Made by a program: the position numbers and the translations under genes. Positions 1-4,660 of a stretch of DNA of 6,770 bases are shown here, in pieces (position 1 is the first letter of the stretch; each line of letters starts with the position of its first letter). Under the pieces are notes generated by a model. The model saw only the letters and a list, made by a program, of their open reading frames with translations. It ran no database searches and was not told where the DNA came from. Source of the DNA: Dehalococcoidia bacterium (GTDB lineage Bacteria > Chloroflexota > Dehalococcoidia > GIF9 > UBA5629); contig JAQTLG010000091.1 in the NCBI GenBank assembly GCA_028715025.1, positions 1 through 6,770 on the forward strand. Direction: 5' to 3'.

Positions 1-288
1 CTGCCTTGGCACCAGCAGTATCACAGCGGCGCAGAGCAGCAGACCAAGCGCCACTACAGCTATAATCACTATCAGCGCCCGGTGCTTCTTAAATTTATCG
101 CCTGCAGAAAGGGGTATTTTATTTATTTCTTTCTCAAGCAGGCTTATCCTGTTGAGCAGGATCTTGCTCTCGGAATCAAATACATCGCTCTCGATCTCTC
201 CGACTTTGAAACGGCTTTGAAGCAACGCCAGTTCCTCGCGGCATTTGTCCAGCTCAACTTTCTTGGGCAGGCTATGATTATCACTCAT
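1..288 (-). CDS. Unrecognised coiled-coil/single-TM membrane protein, C-terminus cut by window edge
   Basis: Reading the minus strand from the ATG at 288 gives 96 uninterrupted codons to the window edge, so the C-terminus is missing. The first 70 residues are charged and probably helical, with heptad-like leucines (VELDKCREELALLQSRF, then SKILLNRISLLEKEI at about 41-55). A strongly hydrophobic stretch at about 71-93 (ALIVIIAVVALGLLLCAAVILLV) follows a basic KFKKHR patch, so the N-terminus is probably cytoplasmic. I do not recognise the family. The layout resembles small membrane proteins with a cytoplasmic coiled coil, and a domain may follow beyond the edge. No Shine-Dalgarno sequence precedes the start, but a good promoter-like sequence ends 22 nt upstream. 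It lies 53 bp downstream of the membrane-anchored TlpA-like gene on the same strand. An ORF on the opposite strand over 82-321 is taken as its shadow. Confidence 0.72.
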   Translation of the reverse strand, partial: MSDNHSLPKKVELDKCREELALLQSRFKVGEIESDVFDSESKILLNRISLLEKEINKIPLSAGDKFKKHRALIVIIAVVALGLLLCAAVILLVPRQ

Positions 289-310
289 GTAAAAACACCG
301 TATTTGACAT

Positions 311-339
311 ATTATAACTGAATTTCAGCGTCAGGTCAG
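311..339 (-). promoter_or_regulatory. Candidate sigma70-type promoter for the coiled-coil membrane protein gene
   Basis: On the minus strand a perfect TATAAT (311-316) is preceded, after a 17-nt spacer, by CTGACC (334-339), which matches four of six bases of the TTGACA consensus. The expected transcription start falls near 304, giving a leader of about 16 nt before the ATG at 288. The element fits entirely in the 53-bp gap after the TlpA-like gene. The spacer contains an 11-nt palindrome, CTGAATTTCAG (318-328). The -10 match and spacing are seen in the sequence; promoter activity is inferred. Confidence 0.45.
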
Positions 340-341
340 CT

Positions 342-926
342 TTATCTGAATGAGTCCAGACGTTCCTCTATTTCCTCGATATTGATGAAGGGGCCGATTT
401 TAATGGATGTAATGACGCCCTTATCGTTGATAAAATATGTGGTCGGCATGCCCCTGATATTATAGAGGTCGGATACAACTCCGCGCGGATCGAGGGGTAT
501 AACGAAATCCATGCCATTGGCCGAGGCGAAGTAAGCCGTGCTGTCCGCGTTGTCCAGACAGCTGATGGCGACAACCACAATGCTGCCGTCGTTGTATTTA
601 TTGTGTATCTCTTTAAACGCGGGTATTTCGAGACGGCAGGGGCCGCACCATGTGGCCCAGAAGTTTAGTATCACATTTTTACCGCGGTAATCGCTGAGCT
701 TGAATTCCTTAGCGTCAGTGGTGGGCAGAGTGAAATCGGGCGCGGCAAAACCGATACTGGTACCTGTTTTCACATCCGTTTGCCCCGCCGGTTCAGATGC
801 TGAAGAGGGGACCGGTATCGAGGCATTCGCATGTATGACTCTGTCTGCAACAGCAACCGCTGCAATAAGTACGATAATTGCAGCCAGAACTATCCACAAT
901 AATCGGTTCGTCTTCGAAAAATCCAT
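342..926 (-). CDS. Membrane-anchored TlpA/ResA-like thiol-disulfide oxidoreductase
   Basis: The 194-aa product has an uncleaved-looking signal anchor at about 9-28 (LLWIVLAAIIVLIAAVAVA), a Ser/Pro/Ala-rich linker to about 58, and an AhpC-TSA/Redoxin-type thioredoxin fold. The fold starts with GFAAPDFTLP, the entry motif of TlpA/ResA proteins. The active site is WCGPC (Trp93, Cys94, Cys97) and the cis-proline is Pro161 in GMPTT. Such proteins act on the outer face of the membrane, reducing protein disulfides, for example in apocytochrome c or secreted proteins, and are recharged by CcdA. A CcdA gene lies two genes upstream. The C-terminal TSIKIGPF resembles KSIKIGSF in the neighbouring lipoprotein, so the two are probably paralogues. 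There is no clear Shine-Dalgarno sequence before the ATG. The fold and active site are certain; the in vivo substrate is unknown. Confidence 0.93.
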   Translation of the reverse strand: MDFSKTNRLLWIVLAAIIVLIAAVAVADRVIHANASIPVPSSASEPAGQTDVKTGTSIGFAAPDFTLPTTDAKEFKLSDYRGKNVILNFWATWCGPCRLEIPAFKEIHNKYNDGSIVVVAISCLDNADSTAYFASANGMDFVIPLDPRGVVSDLYNIRGMPTTYFINDKGVITSIKIGPFINIEEIEERLDSFR

Positions 927-992
927 AATATTGCCCGGTCACAGCAACGATCCTGAATAATATCTTGTTTCAGAGAACAATAATATGATCAA

Positions 993-1032
993 CGTCTCAG
1001 TCCCATTAAATATCACTGGAGTCCCTGAGACG
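993..1032. repeat. Inverted repeat in the gap between the two TlpA-like genes
   Basis: CGTCTCAG (993-1000) and CTGAGACG (1025-1032) form a perfect 8-bp stem around a 24-nt loop. Within the loop CCA (1003-1005) can pair with TGG (1017-1019). It lies 25 bp beyond the stop codon of the upstream lipoprotein gene and 66 bp before the start of the next. On the minus strand it is followed by a T-rich but interrupted stretch (TTGATCATATTATTG), so it is at best an imperfect intrinsic terminator. It could instead be an mRNA-stabilising hairpin or an operator. Confidence 0.45.
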
Positions 1033-1057
1033 AATTGGCCGTCATTCTCTTTTTACG

Positions 1058-1570
1058 TCAGGGCATAAGTTTCTGCACTTCGCTGACCAGTTCCTCCTTG
1101 GTGGCAAAGCTGCCGATCTTTATAGATTTGATATTGCCGTCTGTTCCGATAAAAAACGTGTTCGGGTCCGCATTTTTGGGGCAGCAGAATTTCTGATAAA
1201 TGACTGTTTTTAAATCGATCAGAGTTGTGAAGCTATATCCGTTTTGGCTCAGGTAATTCTTGGTTGTATTGATACTGTCCTGCGTATTTATGGAAAGGAA
1301 GACCAGCCCCTTTGGTCCATATTGCTCGACTACTTCCTTAAAGTACGGCATCTCTTTCTTGCATTCGATACAACTGACCGACCATGTATTGATAACGATG
1401 GGTTTGCCCGCATAGTCGCTCAGACTATGGTTTATCCCATCGATACCGGGCAGGGTGAAATCGGGCGCTTTATCGCCGATTTTAGGGCAGGCCGACGCGG
1501 GCGTTCCGCAGCCGGACAGCAGGACGGCGCAGAAGAGCGCTGTGAGAATGATGGGTAATGCAGATTTCAT
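1058..1570 (-). CDS. TlpA/ResA-like redox lipoprotein with atypical CIEC active site
   Basis: From the ATG at 1570 the product has 170 residues. It begins with a lipoprotein signal peptide (MKSALPIILTALFCAVLLSG) and lipobox LSGC, with the lipidated Cys at 21, so it should be anchored on the outer face of the membrane. The thioredoxin-fold domain starts at IGDKAPDFTLPG (31-42). The redox motif is SCIEC (Cys67, Cys70); the Trp usually just before the first Cys is Ser here. The cis-Pro is probably Pro136 in ADPNTFF and is preceded by CCPKNA, which adds Cys129 and Cys130 near the active site. An ATG at 1597 gives nine more residues, but AGGAG lies correctly placed for 1570 and only the shorter form starts with the signal peptide. 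The gene is 27 bp after ccdA, which probably supplies its electrons. The family is clear; the altered site may shift redox potential or substrate. Confidence 0.9.
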   Translation of the reverse strand: MKSALPIILTALFCAVLLSGCGTPASACPKIGDKAPDFTLPGIDGINHSLSDYAGKPIVINTWSVSCIECKKEMPYFKEVVEQYGPKGLVFLSINTQDSINTTKNYLSQNGYSFTTLIDLKTVIYQKFCCPKNADPNTFFIGTDGNIKSIKIGSFATKEELVSEVQKLMP

Positions 1571-1576
1571 TGATGT

Positions 1577-1585
1577 CTCTCTCCT
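1577..1585 (-). promoter_or_regulatory. Ribosome binding site that decides the lipoprotein start
   Basis: The minus strand reads AGGAGAGAG here, with the AGGAG core 10 nt before the ATG at 1568-1570. It supports translation starting at the signal peptide rather than at the ATG directly abutting the ccdA stop codon (1595-1597). Confidence 0.7.
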
Positions 1586-1597
1586 GTTATAACGCAT

Positions 1598-2302
1598 TCA
1601 GGTTGCAAACCTGCTCAGCCAGGTAAGCTGGCCGGTCAGCATCAATATACCGACTATTATAAGCAGTATGCCGCTTATAATAGAAATGAGGCCGAGGTGG
1701 CGGTTGATGCCGCTCCAGAAAGGCACTATATAGCTCCAGGCCAAACCGATAATCAGAAAGGGTATGCCCATTCCCATCGAATACACAGCCAGCAGCGCAG
1801 CGCCCTTGAGGGTCTCACCGGTATATGATGCGATAAAGAGTATCGAGCCGAGGATGGGACCTATGCAGGGCGTCCATCCCACCGCAAAGGCTGCCCCGAT
1901 CAGCAGCGACCTGATATAGCCGGGGCTGCTTGCCCCTTTCATGTGCAGCCGTTTTTCGTAGTTAAGCCAGGGGATTTTATAGGCGGCGATGAGGAAGACG
2001 CCGAAGATGATAACGACTATGCCGGAGACGACGCGCAGGGTGTCGGAGTATGCGATGATGGAGGAGCCGATCAGGCCGGCCGACGCCCCCATCAGTATAA
2101 ACAGAATGGAGAAGCCCAGTACGAAGGCCATGCTGTGCAGCAGAGTGGGCCACACTCTGCGGTTGGCGCCCGTTTCTATGGCCGATGTTCCCGCCAGATT
2201 GGCCAGGTAGGCGGGGACCAGCGGAAGCACACAGGGTGAAAAAAAGGACAGCAAGCCCGCTATGAAAGCTGTCCAGTAGGTGACGTCGCTTATCGGGCTC
2301 AC
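1598..2302 (-). CDS. ccdA: Cytochrome c biogenesis protein CcdA (thiol-disulfide electron conduit)
   Basis: This 234-aa polytopic protein belongs to the CcdA/DsbD-beta family, which carries electrons from cytoplasmic thioredoxin across the membrane to extracytoplasmic thioredoxin-fold proteins. Six hydrophobic segments lie at roughly 10-32, 54-78, 90-108, 130-158, 167-190 and 203-224. The two family motifs, SPCVLPLVPAY (22-32) and GWTPCIGPILGSIL (142-155), hold the redox pair Cys24 and Cys146, each followed by proline-containing helix breaks. Length is normal for the short CcdA form. The start codon is GTG at 2300-2302, only 2 nt after the thioredoxin stop codon, and the nearest purine-rich stretch is a distant AAGG. 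Translation is therefore probably coupled to trxA. The neighbours supply a cytoplasmic donor (trxA) and an outer-face acceptor (the lipoprotein). Confidence 0.96.
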   Translation of the reverse strand: MSPISDVTYWTAFIAGLLSFFSPCVLPLVPAYLANLAGTSAIETGANRRVWPTLLHSMAFVLGFSILFILMGASAGLIGSSIIAYSDTLRVVSGIVVIIFGVFLIAAYKIPWLNYEKRLHMKGASSPGYIRSLLIGAAFAVGWTPCIGPILGSILFIASYTGETLKGAALLAVYSMGMGIPFLIIGLAWSYIVPFWSGINRHLGLISIISGILLIIVGILMLTGQLTWLSRFAT

Positions 2303-2304
2303 TA

Positions 2305-2634
2305 TTACGCTAAGGCCTTATCGAGAAGTTTCTGGATGTCCTTCTTGGGGCGGTAGCCGACTACCTGTTCGAAAGGTTTACCCCCCTTGAATACGATAAG
2401 GGTGGGTATACTCATTACGTTGTAGCTTGAGGCGATCTTGGGCGCCTCGTCTACATTGAGTTTGGCGAAATCTATCCGGTCCTTGTATTCTCCGGCCAGC
2501 TCGTCCACGAGCGGTGCAATCATTTTGCAGGGCCCGCACCACACTGCCCAGAAATCCACCAGCACCGGCCGCGCCGCATCCAGCACGTTCGCCTTGAAAT
2601 CCTTTTCGTTGACCGTTTTTATACTGTCAGCCAT
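2305..2634 (-). CDS. trxA: Thioredoxin
   Basis: The 109-aa product has the length and full pattern of classical cytoplasmic thioredoxin: VLVDFWAVWCGPCKMIAPLVDELA, with active site WCGPC (Cys33, Cys36), the conserved buried Asp27, and cis-Pro77 in MSIPTLIVFKGG. There is no signal peptide. It would be reduced by thioredoxin reductase, which is not in this window, and pass electrons to cytoplasmic targets and, judging from position, to CcdA encoded 2 nt downstream. A strong GGAGG lies 4 nt before the ATG. It follows the pyrophosphorylase gene by 23 bp, so it is probably co-transcribed with it. The symbol is generic; the organism may have other thioredoxins. Confidence 0.97.
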   Translation of the reverse strand: MADSIKTVNEKDFKANVLDAARPVLVDFWAVWCGPCKMIAPLVDELAGEYKDRIDFAKLNVDEAPKIASSYNVMSIPTLIVFKGGKPFEQVVGYRPKKDIQKLLDKALA

Positions 2635-2638
2635 CTCG

Positions 2639-2643
2639 CCTCC
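2639..2643 (-). promoter_or_regulatory. Strong ribosome binding site of trxA
   Basis: Consensus GGAGG on the minus strand, 4 nt before the ATG at 2632-2634. It is the strongest such site in the window and fits a highly translated internal operon gene. Confidence 0.7.
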
Positions 2644-2644
2644 A

Positions 2645-2668
2645 ATGTAGTTGATTATTATGTAGTTG
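2645..2668. repeat. Short 15-bp-period direct repeat at the pyrophosphorylase stop codon
   Basis: ATGTAGTTG occurs at 2645-2653 and again at 2660-2668, one on each side of the TAA stop (2658-2660). This looks like a small tandem duplication at the gene end. It may have moved the stop codon or lengthened the spacer to trxA. Confidence 0.5.
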
Positions 2669-3686
2669 GTGCCTTGTGGTTAATTGTTTGCCCTTGCAGG
2701 CGTTGTCCCTTATTTATCTTAGCACCGCTGGCAATAATGCTGTTAATAATGATCGCGTCCTCAGCGACCGTTATGTCTTCCCACAGCAGAGAATTCTCGA
2801 TAACCGCGCCTCCGGCTATCCGGCAGCCGCGGCCTATGACGGCCGGGCCCGTAATACGCGCCCCTGCGCCCACACTGCATCCCTCCGCCAGCATAACCGG
2901 TCCGGTCAGGGAGGCGGAAGGATGCACCTCGCATCCTTCACTGATGATCAGGTCGCGGGCCGCGTGCAGGGGAGAGGAACAATTGCCCAGCAGTAAATCG
3001 CTGTTGATACGGTGATACTGTTCGGGTGTGCCCATGTCAATCCAATAAGCCCGGTTGTGATAGGCATAAAACGGAGCTCCATTTTCCAGCAAGCGGGGGA
3101 ATACACCGTTCTCGAACATGTAGAACTGGTTGTCCGGAATATAGTCCAGCACATCAGGCTCAAGTATGTATACTCCCGCATTGATCCAGTGGCTGGTCAC
3201 GTCCTCCCATTTCGGCTTCTCTATGAAACGTAAAACTCGCCCTGACGCGTCCGTTTCGACCACTCCGAACCTGGTGGGATCCTCCACATGCGTGAGCGCA
3301 ATAGTCGCCTTCGCTTTATTGCGCAGGTGCTGCCTGTGCATATCCGAATAATCGAGATCGGAGAAGCAGTCGCCGTTGAGAACGAAGACGGATTCTTTTA
3401 TGTGGCCGCTTGCGTTCTTTATGGCGCCCGCTGTGCCCAGCGGCTTCTCTTCCAGGCTGTAGGTGAGCTTGACGTCCAGCCCTTCACCATCCTTGAAATA
3501 TGCGTAGATAGAGTCGGGCTTGTAGCCCATGGCCAGCACTATCTCGTCGATCCCGTGCAGGGCCAGCTTGCATATAACATGCTCTATGAAGGGCCTGTTG
3601 GCTACAGGGACCATCGGTTTGACTACTGAATAGGTCAGCGGACGCAGCCGGGTGCCCTCGCCGCCTACAAGAATAATTGCCTTCAT
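2658..3686 (-). CDS. Sugar-phosphate nucleotidyltransferase with C-terminal left-handed beta-helix (mannose-1-phosphate guanylyltransferase-like)
   Basis: The 342-aa protein starts with the pyrophosphorylase signature GGEGTRLRPLT (8-18) and VKPMVP (22-27, Lys23), followed by EKPLGTAGAI (80-89), NGD (104-106, metal-binding Asp106), EKP (156-158) and WINAGVYILEP (167-177). From about 245 to 330 come hexapeptide-type repeats (AEGCSVGAGARITGPAVIGRG), expected to form a left-handed beta-helix. This layout matches enzymes that join a sugar 1-phosphate with an NTP to give an NDP-sugar and pyrophosphate. GDP-mannose (GMPPB-type) is the likeliest product, with glucose-1-phosphate uridylyl- or thymidylyltransferase possible. 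It probably supplies glycans or cell-surface sugars in the cytoplasm. No Shine-Dalgarno sequence precedes the ATG, but a promoter with a palindrome ends 17 nt upstream. It is the first gene of a probable operon with trxA, ccdA and the lipoprotein. The domain is certain; the exact sugar is not. Confidence 0.93.
   Translation of the reverse strand: MKAIILVGGEGTRLRPLTYSVVKPMVPVANRPFIEHVICKLALHGIDEIVLAMGYKPDSIYAYFKDGEGLDVKLTYSLEEKPLGTAGAIKNASGHIKESVFVLNGDCFSDLDYSDMHRQHLRNKAKATIALTHVEDPTRFGVVETDASGRVLRFIEKPKWEDVTSHWINAGVYILEPDVLDYIPDNQFYMFENGVFPRLLENGAPFYAYHNRAYWIDMGTPEQYHRINSDLLLGNCSSPLHAARDLIISEGCEVHPSASLTGPVMLAEGCSVGAGARITGPAVIGRGCRIAGGAVIENSLLWEDITVAEDAIIINSIIASGAKINKGQRLQGQTINHKAPTT
2917..2939. 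repeat. Perfect intragenic hairpin in the pyrophosphorylase gene
   Basis: GAAGGATGC (2917-2925) and GCATCCTTC (2931-2939) are perfect 9-bp arms around the 5-nt loop ACCTC. The hairpin lies within codons of about residues 249-256 (SEGCEVHPSA), at the junction of the catalytic domain and the beta-helix. No T-tract follows on the minus strand, so it is not an intrinsic terminator. Confidence 0.55.
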
Positions 3687-3703
3687 ATCAGGGTAATTGA
3701 CTT

Positions 3704-3732
3704 ATTTTAAACCGTTTAAATTTGATGGGCAA
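3704..3732 (-). promoter_or_regulatory. Candidate sigma70-type promoter of the pyrophosphorylase-trxA-ccdA operon
   Basis: On the minus strand TTGCCC (3727-3732, four of six bases of the -35 consensus) and TAAAAT (3704-3709, five of six of the -10 consensus) are separated by exactly 17 nt. Transcription would start near 3697, about 11 nt before the ATG at 3686, which itself has no Shine-Dalgarno sequence. This is the only convincing promoter seen before the run of four closely spaced genes. Activity is inferred. Confidence 0.5.
3706..3720. promoter_or_regulatory. Palindrome (possible operator) over the -10 box
   Basis: TTTAAAC (3706-3712), a single C, and GTTTAAA (3714-3720) form a perfect 7+1+7 palindrome. 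It covers most of the -10 box and the adjoining spacer of the promoter at 3704-3732, the classic place for a repressor to block RNA polymerase. No regulator gene is visible in the window, and low-complexity A/T runs make a chance palindrome possible. Confidence 0.4.
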
Positions 3733-3768
3733 ACATAGAAGTCGATATCCATTCTGCGTTTCGTTCAT

Positions 3769-3861
3769 GTCATTGCGAGCCCGCAGGGCGTGGCAATCCT
3801 GTGTGCTCGTTATCACGTACAAGATTGCTTCGTCGCTACGTACCTCGCAATTACGTGATAA
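3769..3861. repeat. REP/MITE-like intergenic inverted repeat
   Basis: GTCATTGCGAG (3769-3779) pairs with CTCGCAATTAC (3844-3854) with one mismatch, and inside them GCAATC (3793-3798) pairs with GATTGC (3823-3828). The outer ends ATTGCGAG, the GTGGCAATC block and AGATTGCTTCGTCGCT are typical of dispersed intergenic repeats of many bacterial genomes, which usually fold as long hairpins and have no coding capacity. A separate perfect 10-bp pair, TTATCACGTA (3810-3819) and TACGTGATAA (3852-3861), shares bases 3852-3854 with the outer arm and so gives a competing fold. It lies between the stop of tatD and the pyrophosphorylase promoter, where it could act as a bidirectional transcription barrier or mRNA-end stabiliser. 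ORFs crossing it on either strand are not taken as genes. Copy number elsewhere is unknown. Confidence 0.72.
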
Positions 3862-3889
3862 GGGGCGTTCCTCACATTGGCACAAGGAT

Positions 3890-4660
3890 TTACAGGGGCA
3901 GGGCGAAAAGCTGTACAGCATTGGCCGTGGCGATGCCGGCCAGAGATATCTCATCCATGCCTTTGATCTCTGCCGCCGCCTTCAGGCTGCGCACGACATC
4001 GGACGGCTGCGAGCGGTAGCGCTGCTCCCTGCCGTAATAAACCGGGCAATCTGTCTCCAGCAGCAGCCTTTCAACGGGGACCTCCCTGATGGCGCGGCGG
4101 TGTTCATCGTGGTACTCTGCAGCCGGAGTGGCCGAGATGTAATATCCGGCTTCGATCAGCTCAGTCAGCGTGCTGGAGAATCCCGTATACCAGTGGAAAA
4201 CCAGCTTCCGTATCCCTGCGGATACGACCTCCTGAAGCGCATCCTTCCAGGCGTATCGGCTGTGCAGTGATACCGGCTTATCATGGCGCAGGGCCAGCGC
4301 CAGCAGCCGCCGCAGCACCTCCTTCTGTGCATCCTTGCCGGCCGTTTTAAGCACCCGCTTGTCGTAATCCAGGCCGACCTCGCCCAGCGTGACGGACCTG
4401 TGCAGGTTATCTGATATGAAGCCGATGTTCCTCTCAAGCTGCGTATCGTCCAGCCTGCCGATGGCCCAGGGATGCAGGCCGAGCGCGGGGTAAACAAACG
4501 AGGGGTAACGGGCGGACATCTCCAGGTTCTTGACGTTGGAGCTTAAATCCTGCCCCATGGCGATGATACCGGCCACACCTGCCAGCCTGGCCCTCTCGAC
4601 GGTTGAATCGAGGTCCTCCATTTCATCGAGATGGGCGTGCGTATCAATGAGGCCGTTCAC
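3890..4660 (-). CDS. tatD: TatD-family metal-dependent hydrolase (putative DNase)
   Basis: The 256-aa protein is a full-length TatD/YcfH-type TIM-barrel amidohydrolase. All expected metal ligands are present: His8 and His10 in DTHAHLD, Glu94 in GEVGLDYD, His133 in SLHSR, His156 in FHWYTG and Asp204 in LLETDCP. The motif after the barrel, LETDCPVYYG, is typical, and GLHPWAI (61-67) matches the family's GxHPH-like loop with Trp for His. Family members act as 3'-5' exonucleases or 3' repair nucleases in the cytoplasm, though many are untested. The start is GTG at 4658-4660, with GGGAG 5 nt before it, and lies within the end of the upstream gene: the overlap of 17 bp suggests translational coupling. 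The REP-like element follows the stop codon. The symbol denotes the family; orthology to E. coli tatD rather than ycfH is not settled. Confidence 0.94.
   Translation of the reverse strand: MNGLIDTHAHLDEMEDLDSTVERARLAGVAGIIAMGQDLSSNVKNLEMSARYPSFVYPALGLHPWAIGRLDDTQLERNIGFISDNLHRSVTLGEVGLDYDKRVLKTAGKDAQKEVLRRLLALALRHDKPVSLHSRYAWKDALQEVVSAGIRKLVFHWYTGFSSTLTELIEAGYYISATPAAEYHDEHRRAIREVPVERLLLETDCPVYYGREQRYRSQPSDVVRSLKAAAEIKGMDEISLAGIATANAVQLFALPL

Noticed and set aside
146..162. ATCCTG/CAGGAT hairpin with 5-nt loop
   Set aside because: It is short, lies inside coding sequence and lacks a T-tract, so it may well be chance.
82..321. Plus-strand ORF of 79 codons at the left end
   Set aside because: The minus-strand reading gives a coherent coiled-coil/membrane protein with a promoter, so the plus ORF is taken as a shadow.
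318..328. CTGAATTTCAG palindrome as an operator
   Set aside because: It sits in a promoter spacer but is only 5+1+5 with A/T-rich centre, so it is noted within the promoter entry rather than called as a separate site.
1571..1597. Longer lipoprotein start at the ATG abutting the ccdA stop
   Set aside because: It adds nine polar residues (MRYNRRETS) before the signal peptide and has no Shine-Dalgarno sequence at suitable distance; the downstream ATG has one.
2650..2690. Possible trxA promoter (TTAACC with CATAAT/AATAAT-like hexamers)
   Set aside because: The hexamers with good match have poor spacing (15 or 18 nt), and trxA sits in a tight gene run.
3688..3954. Minus-strand ORF of 88 codons between tatD and the pyrophosphorylase
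   Set aside because: It overlaps the end of tatD in another frame and is made mainly of the inverted repeat; its Cys/Arg-rich translation looks non-coding.
3722..4270. Plus-strand ORF of 182 codons across the REP-like repeat and tatD
   Set aside because: It is antisense to the well-supported tatD gene and its first part is repeat sequence; the translation has no recognisable domain.
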